Part shown: one piece after another, positions 47,461-57,943 of the stretch
Layout of the letters: each line of letters starts with the position of its first letter
Numbering within the stretch: position 1 is the first letter of the stretch
Source of the DNA: Ceratothoa steindachneri
Lineage: Eukaryota > Arthropoda > Malacostraca > Isopoda > Cymothoidae
Length of the DNA: 64,000 bases
Direction: 5' to 3'
Assembly (NCBI GenBank): GCA_963969495.1
Contig: OZ018317.1
Location: forward strand, 220,725,497-220,789,496
Made by a program: the position numbers and the translations under genes
The notes under the pieces: model-generated
Told to the model about the DNA's origin: nothing
Seen by the model: the letters and a program-made list of their open reading frames with translations, nothing else
Databases searched by the model: none

Positions 47461-48040
47461 ATTATATTACCAACAAAAACTGTGCCATAGCTTACTAATA
47501 TTTGGAGTCGCTCACATATATGCATAAACATTTTTATTTAAAAAAAAATATATATAAATCTTGGTATAATATGAATAAAATTTGACATGATAATTTTGTT
47601 TATATATGCATATATTTTCAGGACTTGCAAACTAAATATTTGTTTACCCCCCTCCCTCCTTTCCTCAAAATTTTTTTTTATGTATTCAAGATTTTCTTGG
47701 GCGTGGTATAGTGCAAGGCACTATGCAGAGTGAAATGTTGCAAATGTTGCACTGGTATACACTTCTTTTATTCTTTTTTTCTGGAGTGCACAATAGTTTT
47801 TTTTAATAAAACTAAATATATTCTCTGCCGCAAGACTGTAACTAGATATTTTAGATAGCGTCTATATTTTAGCTTCACCGCAAAATTGGCTTATATTTTG
47901 GAGGCATTAAATATAGTTCCACTTAGTGAAACAGCTATTTTTTCATTCTGAGCAATGATTTCTAAGTTTCTGGGTAGAAAGATTATTGGCGCACAATTTT
48001 TTAGCATATTTTTTTCTAATTTTCTAGTTACCTTTTCCCC
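47459..48040. other. AT-rich spacer, nothing recognised
   Basis: No gene or repeat recognised before the palindrome. Confidence 0.4.
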
Positions 48041-48701
48041 AAACTCACTTCACTGTTTGCAGCTTAGGTTAGCTACTTTTTTTGTGTTCCCCTTAAACTG
48101 CTTTTTACATTTCTAAATGACTTTATAAATTGTATATTAGGTTTATAGGTAAGTTACTTTCATTAATTTATAAATACTTACATCAGGCAAATTTCAAAAA
48201 CACTTGCCAGGTGACCATCTTAGATTTTCTTCATTTTGGGATATGTTGATACATGTCACAAAAGAACTTCACATGCAAAATTATAGCTCTGTACCTCAAA
48301 TAGTTCTGGAGATATGGCCCACGTAATTTTTGGGGCCTCAAAGTCGGCGATTTTGAAAAATTGACTTATTCTCTAAAAAGCCCCCCAAATTACGTGGGCC
48401 ATATCTCCGGAACTGTTTGAGATACAGAGCTATAATTTTGCATGTGAAGTTCTTTTATGACATGTATCAACATATCCAAAAATGAAGAAAATCCAAGATG
48501 GTCACCTGGCAAGTGTTTTTGAAATTTGCGATTTCATGCAGATTAACCCACCAGCCTGATGTAAGTATTTATAAATTATTGAAAGTAACTTACCAATAAA
48601 CCTAATATACAATTTATAAAGTCATTTAGAAATGTAAAAAGCAGTTTAAGGGGAACACAAAAAAAGTAGCTAACATAGGCTGCAAATAGTGAAGTGAGTT
48701 T
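48041..48701. repeat. Large palindrome (foldback element), arms about 310 bp
   Basis: Left arm starts AAACTCACTTCACT; right arm ends AGTGAAGTGAGTTT. Matching blocks include GCAAAATTATAGCTCTGTA, CACTTGCCAGGTGACCATCT, TACTTACATCAGGC and GCTACTTTTTTTGTGTTCCC with their reverse complements. The turn is near 48330-48380. The right arm has an extra ~27 bp (TTTCATGCAGATTAACCCACC region, 48532-48555) absent from the left. Identity looks above 90 percent by eye. No ORF. A foldback or MITE-type element is likely. Confidence 0.93.
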
Positions 48702-48825
48702 GATGGTGGAGACAGTCTCTCACATTATAAAGTTACAAATAAACAATATTTTAACCCGATGCTGAAACACAATAATTTTACAATGCTACCTTAAATGCTA
48801 AGTTAGCTCACTTACACATTTACAG

Positions 48826-49147
48826 GAATTTTGGGCCATAAAAAAATGTATTTTTATAATATTTTCAGGTTTACCACCATCGAGTTAGCTCAAGATTTAT
48901 GTAGGAGCAGCTACCACGAAAAGTAAGCAATTTTCTGTGAAAATAAACAATTTGTGGAGATGACAATCATAAATGGCAAATCTAACCTAACCTAACCTTT
49001 TTATGATGAGTTAGGTTTGGTTAGGTTAGCAATTTATGATTGTTGTTATTTCCAAATATTGCTTACCAATTTTTTACAGTAGCTGTGCTCACATAAATGA
49101 GAAGCTAACTCAGTGGTAAGCCTTGAAACATTATGCCCAAAAAATTC
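48826..49147. repeat. Second foldback unit with CCTAA repeats at its centre
   Basis: Imperfect inverted repeat centred near 49003. GACAATCATAAAT/ATTTATGATTGT, CTAACCTAACC/GGTTAGGTTAG, AGTAAGCAAT/ATTGCTTACC and GAGTTAGCT/AGCTAACTC pair across the centre, and GAATTTTGGGCCATA/TATGCCCAAAAAATTC pair at the edges. The centre reads CTAACCTAACCTAACC, which resembles arthropod telomeric CCTAA repeats, but only about three units. Confidence 0.8.
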
Positions 49148-49295
49148 ATGGTGGGGGGTATTCTAGAAATTTAGCTTTACTTTTGGTATTTCTACTACTT
49201 TTTCATTTAAACAAAAAGTTAACAAATCTTAACATCAAAGGCAAATGTGGGAGCATAACTTAAGCAATCACATGGCATTTCAAGATGAGCTTGTA

Positions 49296-49418
49296 ACTTA
49301 ACATAACATAATTTCACAGATGACAAAAGACGCAAGGGCCTATTAAAGGTCATCGACATCTGTCACAACCCTCACATAAACTGCATCGATAGGATTGTGT
49401 CAGATCATGAATCTACAA
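49296..49418 (-). repeat. CR1-family 3' UTR fragment
   Basis: Reverse complement has GATGACCTTTAATAGGCCCTTG, GTCTTTTGTCATC and the TTATGTTATG tail of the CR1 family, more diverged than the other three copies. The Tigger element at 49421 begins right after it, so part of it may lie beyond the Tigger. Confidence 0.8.
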
Positions 49419-49420
49419 TA

Positions 49421-51708
49421 CAGTGGTACCTTGATTTATGAGTGAACCAACATACAAATTTTCTGAGATATATGAGCTGTTGCTCGGTTGATTTTCTGCT
49501 TTGAGTTACAAGTGAGCGACCAAGCTTCACATACACTGCCACTAGGTAGTGCAGTGAGCATGCTGCCACATAACTACATTCAGTTTATGTAGTTATCTTG
49601 CTGTGCAAGCAGCTCTGTTGTATCACTATTGCTTTTACCATCGTGTTTTGTGCTTTTTGTGTAGTTATTTCGTTGTACTGCGCAGTATTAACCATGGGTC
49701 CTAAGAAAGTGAGTTTCAAAGCCAGTGATGAAAAGAAAAAAAGGATGATGTCTTTGGAATTAAAGTATGAAGTCATTGCTAAACATGAGTGAGGTATGCG
49801 TGTTGTTGACTTGGTGAAGCAGTACGAACATAGTACATCTATGATATGCATAATTTTGAAACGGTAGTTGATTAAGTCTATAACATCAGCCAAAGGCATT
49901 AAGATAATTTCAAAACTCTGAACCTCTTTCCATGAAGAGATGGAGAGGTTGGTGTGGTTGATGGAGAAGCAGCTCGCAGGAGGTACCATGACAGAGAGCA
50001 TCATCTGTGAGAAGGGATTTGGTGCAGAAGACAGCAGGAACATCAATGGATGAAGCATCAGAAGAATCATTCACATCCAGTCTGGGATGGTTTGATAATT
50101 TGAAAAAGAGGGCTGGCATTCAATCCATCGTTAGGCATGGTGAGACAGCAAGCTCGGATGTGAAGGCAGCTGAGGATTTTATTAAAATTCTGCTGAAGGC
50201 TACATCCCCCAGAAAGTCTTTAATTCTGAGGAGAAAGGACTGTTCTAGAAAAAGATGCCAAGGAGGACATATATACAATGGCAGAGGAGAAGAGCATGCC
50301 AAGCTACAAACCCATGAAGGACAGCTCAATCTGTGTGCACTGCGCATGAATGCAAGTGGTGACTGCAAGATTAAGCCACTACTTGTATATCACTCAGAAA
50401 ACCCCAGAGCCTTTAAGTCTCATAAGATACTTAAAGAAAAATTGCAGGCAAGGTTATGTGGAGGGAAAACCCAAAGGTATAGGTCACCAGACAGTTCTTC
50501 ATGCAGTGGGTAAACCTGGTCTTTGGTCCTGCCATCAAGAAGTATCTCTTGGAGAATAACCTACCCCTGCAAACCCTTCTCATTGTTGACAATGCTCCCA
50601 CGCACCCACCGAACCTCAAAGACAGCATCCTTGAAGAATTCAAGTTTATTAAGGTCCTCTACCTTCCAACCAACACCACTCCTATCATGCAGCCCATGGA
50701 CCAGCAGGTGATTTCAAATTTAAAGAAGCTCTTCACCAAGCACCTGTTCTGCTGCTGCTTTGAGGTTATGGAGAGCACAAACCTTATCCTTTGAGAGTTC
50801 TGGAAGGAGCACTGCAAGAGCGTGATCTGCCTCCGAATTATCGATATGGCCTGGCAGGGTGTTACAAGGTGACCTTAAACTATGCGTGGAGAAGCTGTGG
50901 CTTGAGGCTGTGTCCGAAAGGGACTTCAAAGGATTTGAACCTGAAGTAATAGTAGTGGAGGAGATTGTGTCCCTCAGAAAGTCAATCGGCCTGCAGGTGG
51001 ATGAAAGAGATGTTAACGACCTTGTCAAGGAGCACAACAAAGAACTGGCATCAGGGGGGTTAAAGGAGCTACAGCAGCAGCATACGGAGGTTTTGCAGGA
51101 AATTAATGCGGAGGTTATGCTTACAAGTGAGATTAAGGAAATTTGGGAATGTGGGAGGTTCACACCCTTCAAACTATCGAAAAGAAACCCCCCTGAAAAG
51201 TTGCACAGGTCGTGCATTGGTGCTATGTAACGACACTTGGAAAGTGTGCTGAAAAAGGCAAAAGTCAGTGTTGAAGAAGAACAAGAAGATTAAGAAGTGA
51301 AAAAAAAATTAAAATAGCTTTTAATTAATAGAGATAAAGTGTAGCATTAAGTGTATAGTAAGTTAAATTTAGCAAATAAGTTAAGCGATAGAACATAAAA
51401 TGAAAGACTACCCCCAATCTCCGTCTGATCCTCAAGATAATGTATGTTTAATAAAACCAGATTATTTTCATACATTCTCTTTTATTATTTTTTATTATTT
51501 TGTTATGCACCATTTTTTATTTCTAAAGTACATTTTTCTTATTTAGAAACTTGTACTAAAAAAAAAATTGGTGTGTTTTTGCAGGGCTGGAACTGATTAA
51601 TGGCCTTTCCATTAATTTCAATGGTTGAAACTGCTTTGAATATCTGAACAAATTGAGTTACAAACTCTGTCACAGAACAAATTATACTTCTAAGTCATAG
51701 TATCACTG
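49421..51708 (+). mobile_element. Tigger/pogo transposon, near full length
   Basis: Starts CAGTGGTACCTTGATTTATG and ends, on the other strand, CAGTGATACTATGACTTAG. TA flanks both ends (49419-49420 and 51709-51710). Length 2288 bp is close to the usual 2.3-2.7 kb of Tigger elements. Confidence 0.92.
49694..51292 (+). pseudogene. Tigger (pogo-type) transposase, inactivated
   Basis: ATG at 49694: MGPKKVSFKASDEKKKRMMS, a CENP-B-like helix-turn-helix with a TGA after KHE. Then the DDE domain in several frames: the segment VFNSEEKGLF (50218-50250) occupies the position of the usual NADETGLF, so the first catalytic Asp appears lost. The frame at 50501-50794 holds the second Asp in TLLIVDNAPTHPP, then FIKVLYLPTNTTPIMQPMDQ. 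The C-terminal region lies in the frame 50859-51230 (EVIVVEEIVSLRKSIGLQVD). About eight stops or frameshifts. Confidence 0.93.
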
Positions 51709-51710
51709 TA

Positions 51711-52079
51711 CCTATACAATTTAACTATCTACATGAATGTGCCAAAAATAAAAAGCATCACCATTAAGGCTCGTCACTCCCCAAATCACCCATAATATAC
51801 AATAATAAAAAACTTCATCCGCAGGAATCGTTCCAGACCCCCCCCCCTCCCAAGTTAAGGGTGTCTGTCATATAAGTGAAAATCAAACTTGGCAGTATTG
51901 ATACCAGCACACTTCACCCTTGCTCGTACATATGTAGAAAAGATTCAGAGAAAGTTTCATCAAAATTGGTCCATATTTTCTGGTAGCACAAAATGATTGT
52001 TTTTCTACTGAAAACATCACAAAAAAGAGAAAAGGGCAGAAAACGGAAGATAACTTATTCACAGACGAGGGTCAGACAC
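51711..52079. other. Spacer, nothing recognised
   Basis: May include the remaining CR1 3' sequence displaced by the Tigger, for example CACCATTAAGGCTCGTCA, but the match is weak. Contains a C-run at 51839-51848. Confidence 0.3.
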
Positions 52080-52461
52080 AAATGATAACTTAGAACATCT
52101 GCTAATAGTCTCCGATCCAGAAAGGGCCCCTTCACCACCTCTTTGGCTGTCTTAGACATCCTTGACCACCTTGGTCTTCAACTGCTCCTTTGTCTTTTTT
52201 GTTCAGTGAAACTGTCCTCCAGAGGAACTGTGTCTGTTCCTCGATCTTGGTCTGCTGACTGAGGAATTGCTTTACAAGGGCGATGCCACATCGTTGGTCA
52301 CATAGAGGGTGACAACCCGCTTCTGGGCCAGCTGGAACAGGGGGGCGATGTTGTGACCAAGAGCGATGGTAGTCGCGAATGATGAGGTGGCAGCCGAACC
52401 GACAGGTTGTCCCGATCCCAGGACAGGGTTATCTTGTTTAACTTGTTCGCTGGATGGCGAT
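52080..52461 (-). pseudogene. Minus-strand gene remnant, distal part
   Basis: Minus strand reads SSPSSEQVKQDNPVLGSGQP then ATTIALGHNIAPLFQLAQKR and VVTLYVTNDVASPL, then in a second frame VKQFLSQQTKIEEQTQFLWR. It is more GC-rich and codon-like than its surroundings. When the CR1 at 52469-57943 is removed it continues in frame from 57951, so both belong to one older sequence. I do not recognise a catalytic domain. Confidence 0.5.
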
Positions 52462-52475
52462 GACAATGTGATTTT

Positions 52476-53240
52476 GTGGGCATTGTTCTTTGTGAGAATA
52501 AGGTTGCCTCTGTTGAGGTGGTTAGCCAGGGGGAAAATAGGTGTGTGAGTCAGAGGGACACAGAACCTATTAGCTTGACTAATAGATTCAGTGCCCTAAG
52601 AGAGGAAGTAACTGGAAGTGATATGAATGAAGGGGGTGGGGTTGGAGGTAGAGTGACTAGTAGTTTGAATGAGAATAGGAGTGGGGATGGAGTTAGGTCT
52701 GTGGGGGTTAGGAATAGGAGTCTGACTGAAGTGCTTGTGATGGGTGATTCGCGAGTTAGATATTTAGATTGGAAGTTGAATGCAAGTAGATTGAATGGTT
52801 TGAGGGTGTGTTTGCCGGGTGCTGGAGTGAGAGATCTGTCTGATAGGTATGAGGAACTGGTGTCTGGCTGTGCAAGGGATGCGGTTGTGATTACACATGT
52901 AGGAGTGAATGATGTGAAGAAAGTGGGTGCATGTGAGTTACGTGAGAGGTACAAGAAGTTGATTGAAAAGGTGAAAGAAAGTAGAATGAAAGGTGTTGTG
53001 ACAGGTGTGCTTCCAAGAATGGATGTTGGGGTAGAATGGATGTCTCGTGCAATTGGTCTGAATGATTATGTGAGGAGGATGTGTGAGATGGAAGGTGTCA
53101 TGTTTGTGGATGTGTGGGATAGGTTTGTTGGAATGAAAGAAATGTATGCGATGGATGGACTGCATTTGAGTAGGAGGGGGGTAGATGTGTTGTGGGAGGA
53201 GTATGATCGTGTTATTAGGTCTTTGCGGGTGGGAAACTAG
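52476..53240 (+). CDS. CR1 ORF1, SGNH-hydrolase/esterase type, 5' truncated
   Basis: Open for 254 residues without stops, but its true start is lost; no ATG opens it. The catalytic blocks of an SGNH hydrolase are visible: block I VLVMGDSRVRYLDWK with the nucleophile Ser, block III VVITHVGVNDVKKVG with Gly and Asn, and block V MDGLHLSRRGVDVLWEEY with Asp and His. Esterase domains of this kind are known in ORF1 proteins of CR1-group elements, where they bind lipid and may aid movement of the particle. The preserved frame suggests the copy is younger than most others here. Confidence 0.9.
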   Translation: MGIVLCENKVASVEVVSQGENRCVSQRDTEPISLTNRFSALREEVTGSDMNEGGGVGGRVTSSLNENRSGDGVRSVGVRNRSLTEVLVMGDSRVRYLDWKLNASRLNGLRVCLPGAGVRDLSDRYEELVSGCARDAVVITHVGVNDVKKVGACELRERYKKLIEKVKESRMKGVVTGVLPRMDVGVEWMSRAIGLNDYVRRMCEMEGVMFVDVWDRFVGMKEMYAMDGLHLSRRGVDVLWEEYDRVIRSLRVGN

Positions 53241-53582
53241 TGCTCAGGAAATTATGAGAGGACATTATAGTACTGAAAGTAGAATGGACTTGGCAGATAA
53301 CAGAAATAGGTTTCAAGGCAATAGAGGTGAGGTCATTCAGGTTTCAAGAGGTGCTTCAGGGATAGGGGGGTTAAATTGTTTCTATACAAATGCTCGTAGT
53401 CTTAGAAACAAGAAGGATGAGCTATTTAGTTATATTAGCAATGAGGATATAGATTATATTATGTGTTACTGAATCATGGGTTAATGAAATAGAATTTAGT
53501 GACACTATAAGTGAATTTGATTTACAGGGCTATAATATGTACCTTAGTCAAAGGACAGGTAGGATTGGTGGAGGAATAATTA

Positions 53583-53701
53583 CACTGGTCTGCGTCAAAA
53601 ATGTTCCTGAGGGTTTCATAGGTGATTCTTAATGAAATTTGTCTCCTAAATCCAAATCAAGCATTCATATTGCTCAATCAGGTCTAGTTTTTAAGATACA
53701 G
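53583..53701. repeat. Left terminal inverted repeat of the CACTA-like element
   Basis: Pairs with 54936-55064. Shared blocks include AGTGATTCYTAAYGAAAT-type sequence and CATTCATATTGCTCAATCAG against CATTCATTTTGCTCAATCAG. Confidence 0.9.
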
Positions 53702-53920
53702 ACCAAGCTCCCTAGATGGCGTTAGAGAGCTCAGTCTCTAGCTGACCGCGAGCGCGAGTGGTTGTGTGTTGCTTGCTCACTCCAACTAAGTGTTGGTTTT
53801 TTAATCCATGACTTTTCTCATCTATGAACAGTGTTTAAAGTGTATTTCTAAAACTTTATTTATCTTTGTGAATTTTTTTGCAGGCAAATACATTAGCAAA
53901 ACTCCTTATATTTCATAAAA

Positions 53921-54789
53921 ATGAATAGAAAGTGTAAAAACAGTCCTGAAAGATTTTGTTTTGTTTGTGGAAAGGTAACTTTTAGTGACCAGCAATGCAC
54001 TATAACGCCGTTAGTAAAGTTCCTTTACAATGCATATTTTGGAATAAAGCTAGGTGATCAAGACAAAAACTTTGCTCCACATATGTGCTGCAAAGCCTGT
54101 GTCATAGCCTTAAGACGCTGGATTGAGGGCAAAACGAACTGTTTGTCATTTGGTGTACCTATGGTGTGGAGAGAAGGCAAGGACCACATTACAGACTGCT
54201 ATTTTTGCATGACAAATCTTAAAGGTGAGATAATTACTTTAACAATATAGTCCTTGACAAATCTAGAAATGTTTATACAAATCTTTTGGTAGCCTATTAA
54301 AATTGTAATTGTGTATAAAAATAGTGTATTATGCTGGTAGAAAAATTGTGGTTAAATTGTATATAAAAATTGTAAATTTACCTGGTATAAAAAATGTGTA
54401 GAAAAATGTGGAAACGAGGGTCGAGTGAATTAAAAGTATGTAAATTAAGTATGCGAAACTTTTTTTCAGGTGTCAATAAGAAGAACAAACACACTGTAGT
54501 CTATCCTGATGTTCCTTCTGCCATTAAACCACAACCACATGGTCCAGGAGTTCCAGTTCCTTCTCCACCTAAAAATACTGAGCTACAAGACAATATAGAA
54601 GATATAGAAGTGGATGACACTGACACTTCAGTGACATATCAGCCTACGTCTACAATGACTTTGCCAAGACCACTCACTCAAGGTCAATTAAATGACTTGA
54701 CTAGAGATCTTGGTCTTTCTAAAGAGAACGCACAACTTCTTGCATCCCGTCTTAGTGAGAGCAACCTCCTCTCTCAAGAAACTACATAG
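53921..54789 (+). CDS. Two-exon cysteine-rich protein (207 aa) inside a DNA element
   Basis: Exon 1 is 53921-54224 and exon 2 is 54470-54789. The intron has a GTGAGA donor and a TTTTTTTCAG acceptor and joins in frame as TNLKGVNKKNKHTV. Exon 1 starts MNRKCKNSPERFCFVCGKVT and has a Cys-rich zinc-finger-like array: CFVCG, HMCCKAC, then VPMVWREGKDHITDCYFC. Exon 2 has VYPDVPSAIKPQPHGPGVPV, an acidic stretch, and a C-terminal helix QLNDLTRDLGLSKENAQLLA. From memory, this layout matches a multicopy family in arthropod and cnidarian gene predictions; that is unverified. No stop breaks it. The protein ends soon after the helix and may be shortened. Function unknown. Confidence 0.75.
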
Positions 54790-54935
54790 TAGTCTGTAAG
54801 TTTAAAATTAATTAAAAGAAAGTCGAATTGAGTCAGTATTTTTTTTTATTACAAGTAATTGTAATTTATTAAATAACTTTTATATAAATAAGGGATTTTT
54901 TCAAAAAATGGCCCTTTTCTAAAAACAGTAGTGTG

Positions 54936-55064
54936 CTGTATCTCAAAAACCAGACCTGATTGAGCAAAATGAATGTCATATTTCAATTTAGGAGAACAAT
55001 TTCGTTAGGAATCACTAAAGAAAACCGCAGGAACAGAAATTTTTTTTTCAAACGCCGGCCTGTG
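54936..55064. repeat. Right terminal inverted repeat of the CACTA-like element
   Basis: Inverted partner of 53583-53701, slightly longer because of an A-run and a few insertions near 55035-55050. Confidence 0.9.
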
Positions 55065-57600
55065 TTATCTATATAAAAAACAACATTGTTTCAAGTTTAA
55101 ATACTTCAATAAAGCAGGATGGCGTTGAGTCACTTTGGATAGATATTAGGTTCAGTAAAAATAGAATGGTGCATTTGAGAGCTTTTTACAGGCCACCTGG
55201 GCAGACTGATGATATGGATGAACTAATGATAAGGGAAATAAGTAAGGGATGCGAAACAGATGCAGTTATTATTGGGGACTTCAACTTAAACTCTGTGGAC
55301 TGGGAAAATATGATAGGTAGGGATAGAACAAGTGGCAGGTTCATAGAATGCTTTGAGGATAATTTTTTGAATCAATTTGTTAATGAGCCAATGAGGGGGG
55401 ACAATATATTAGATTTAGTACTTTCTAACAGTGATCATTTAGTTCAAGAATTGACTGTTGGGGAAGCATTGGGAAATAGTGACCATCATCAGATAGTTCG
55501 TTTTAACTTGGGAATTGAGAAGGGTAAAATAACCAAGAATGCTGTAAAAGTTCCAAATTTTCATAAGGAAGATTATGTAAAACTTCGAAGCTTGCTAAAT
55601 TTGGTAGACTGGGATGTAGAATTCAGAGGAAAAAATGCTTATGGTATGTGGGATACTTTCAAGCATATAATAAATGTAGTCCAGGAGAAATGTATCCCAA
55701 TGAAGGCTATTAGGAACAAAAGTAGGAAACCATTATGGTGGAATCAGGAGATAGCTAGAAAAATTTCAGAGAAGAAAAGAGCATATAAAAAATTACAGGT
55801 AGAAATTAATATTCAAAATTTAAGTTATTATAGAATGGCTAGGAATGAGTTAAATAAGATTATAAAGAAGAACAAAAGGGTGTCAGAAATTAAATTAGCT
55901 CAGGATAGCAACAAAGATCCTAGAAAGTTCTTTAGGTACTATAAAATTAATAACAAGTCTGGCAGAGTTAAAATAGGACCTATCAAATATGAAAGGGTTG
56001 TGAGAGAAACTGATGAGGAAATAGTTGAGGTACTAAATGGTCATTTTGCATCAGTATTTACAAAGGAGAAACTAAATAGTCTTATGTATAGTACTCATGG
56101 GTCAGGGAAAGAGGTGTTTACTACCATTAGTGGTGATCGGAGGACGATAAAAGGACTAATAGGTGAGTTAGATACTACCAAGGCCTCCGGCCCTGATAAT
56201 ATTCATTCTAGGATACTTAAAGAAGGGGTAGAAAGTATCTCAATAGCTCTGGAGAAGTTATATACTAGGTCACTGGAATATGGAGAAATACCCGATGATT
56301 GGAAGAGAGCGAATGTAGTCCCCATTTTCAAGAAGGGTAGTAAAGAAAATCCAAATAACTTTAGACCGGTTAGCCTAACTCCTGTAGTCTGTAAAATTCT
56401 TGAGAAAATAGTTAAAAAAGGGATTTGCCAACATCTAGAGAGGGAGGGGTTAATCAGCGATGCTCAGCATGGGTTTAGATCAGGTAGATCATGTTTGACT
56501 AATTTACTAGACTTTCTGGAGTTTGTAACAGATCAAGTAGATAAGGGAGAGAATGTAGATATAATTTACTTAGATTTTAGTAAAGCATTTGATAAGGTAC
56601 CACATAGGAGACTAGTTCATAAATTAAAAATTATTGGGATATGTGAGGGTATTTCAAATTGGATAGCTGAGTGGCTGAAAGACAGGAAGCAAAGGGTAGT
56701 GCTAAATGGTGTAAATTAAGAGTGGAGGGATGTTATCAGTGGGGTTCCTCAGGGATCAGTTCTCGGTCCATTATTATTTGTCATCTATATAAACGATCTT
56801 GGGGAGGCAGTTAATAATAAAGTGTCAATTTTTGCGGATGATACCAAATTAGCAGCTGTAGTTAAAGATATTGATGATAATTTTAAAGTGAAGAGGGATT
56901 TAAATAAATTGTTATCCTGGGCACATAAGTGGCAAATGACTTTCAACCTTGATAATAGAAAATTTAACTATGAAATGGATGGGCATTGGCTGAGCTCAGT
57001 AGAGGAGTAGTAATAGATAAGTCATTAAGGTTTTCTAAGCAGTGTATTGAAGCAAGAAATAGGGCAAATAGAGTGCTGGGTTTCATTAAGAGAAATGTTA
57101 GTTACAAAAGTAAGGAGGTTATTCTTAAACTCTATAACTCTTATGTTAGGCCACATCTAGAGTACTGTATACAGGCATGGTCCCCACATTTTAGACACGA
57201 TATTAACCTTCTCGAGTCAGTGCAATGGAGGGCAACAAAGATTATTCCTTCCCTGAGGCACATTGAATATATAGATAGACTGAGGGTATTAAATATGTTC
57301 TCGTTCGAAAGGAGGTGTGTGAGAGGGGATATGATTGAGCTCTTTAAAATTTTTTCTGGGATAGATAAATTGGATGTTAGCAAGTTTTTTGAGTTAGATG
57401 ATGGAAATCGGACTAGAGGTCACCACTTGAAAATTAAAAAGCAAGGGTGTAGGTTGGGTTTAACAAAATATTTTTTCACCAATATAGTGGTTAACTTCTG
57501 GAACAAATTGCCGTGGAGGGTAGTAGGTAGTCCAAATCTAAATGTATTTAAGAGTAGGTTGGATGAGTTTATGGGGAGGGAAGGTTGTGATGGTTCCTAA

Positions 57601-57943
57601 GTTTTGTATATATTAATATTGTTTGTATATATCTATAGCTGCATGATTTAGTTCTTGACAAGCCTTGATTGGTGATACCCTTGTTTCTGGACGCAATTCT
57701 CTGGATGTAGTTTTCCTGGGAGTTTGGGTGCCTTAAAAAAGAGGCCATTTGACTCGGATGACCTATGATGAGCCCTTGTGGCTTTTGTCATCTGTTATAT
57801 TATATTGTGGGGGACTTTGATTTTGTCTTCCCCTGGTGATGGTGCTTTTTATGGGTGGGGTTTGACAGAGGCGGATGACCTTTGATAGGCCCTTGTGGCT
57901 TTTGTCATCCGTTAAATTATGTTATGTTATGTTATATTTGGTC
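57601..57943 (+). repeat. CR1 3' UTR with two hairpin modules and (TTATG)n tail
   Basis: Two direct copies of a GGATGACC...AGCCCTTGTGGCTTTTGTCATC module (about 57757-57800 and 57870-57912). Each can fold through GATGAC/GTCATC. The end is TTATGTTATGTTATAT. The same architecture recurs at 33678-33902 and 39051-39290 and partly at 49296-49418, so it is a conserved family feature, probably the site recognised by the RT during target-primed reverse transcription. Confidence 0.88.

Larger units (their letters stand above)
53583..55064 (+). mobile_element. CACTA-like element with ~120-bp inverted repeats carrying a captured-type gene
   Basis: Starts CACTGGTCTGCGTCAAAAAT and ends, on the other strand, CACAGGCCGGCGTTTGAAAA. 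The inverted repeats run about 120-130 bp (53583-53701 and 54936-55064), sharing GCTCAATCAGGTCT and GAGATACAG-type blocks. TTA flanks both ends (53580-53582 and 55065-55067). Removing the element and one TTA restores the CR1 frame as GGGIIIYIKNN. CACTR ends with a 3-bp duplication fit the EnSpm/CACTA group, and TTA would also fit Harbinger. No transposase is present; the only gene is the two-exon ORF inside. Confidence 0.9.
53270..57600 (+). pseudogene. CR1 ORF2: endonuclease and reverse transcriptase
   Basis: Endonuclease starts LNCFYTNARSLRNKKDELF (53373). One extra base near 53463 shifts the frame before VTESWVNEIEF. The element 53583-55064 interrupts it at GGGII. It resumes YIKNNIVSSLNTSI, with RAFYRPP and IIGDFNLNSVDWE, in a 517-residue frame 55166-56719. 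RT motifs: TKASGPDNIHSRILKE, VVPIFKKGSKENPNNFRPVS, HGFRSGRSCLTNLL, YLDFSKAFDKVPHRRL, then TAA at 56717, then ISGVPQGSVLGPLLFV and the catalytic FADDTKLA (56831). Two small deletions near 56955 and 57000 precede the C-terminal part 56986-57600. Confidence 0.95.
52469..57943 (+). mobile_element. CR1 non-LTR retrotransposon, with a nested DNA element
   Basis: 5' truncated within ORF1. It carries an esterase-type ORF1, an ORF2 with endonuclease and RT, and a 3' UTR with two hairpin modules and TTATG repeats. GACAATG on both sides (52462-52468 and 57944-57950) is a likely 7-bp target duplication. Inside ORF2 lies the separate element 53583-55064, inserted later. Without that insert the CR1 is about 4.0 kb. 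Confidence 0.92.
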
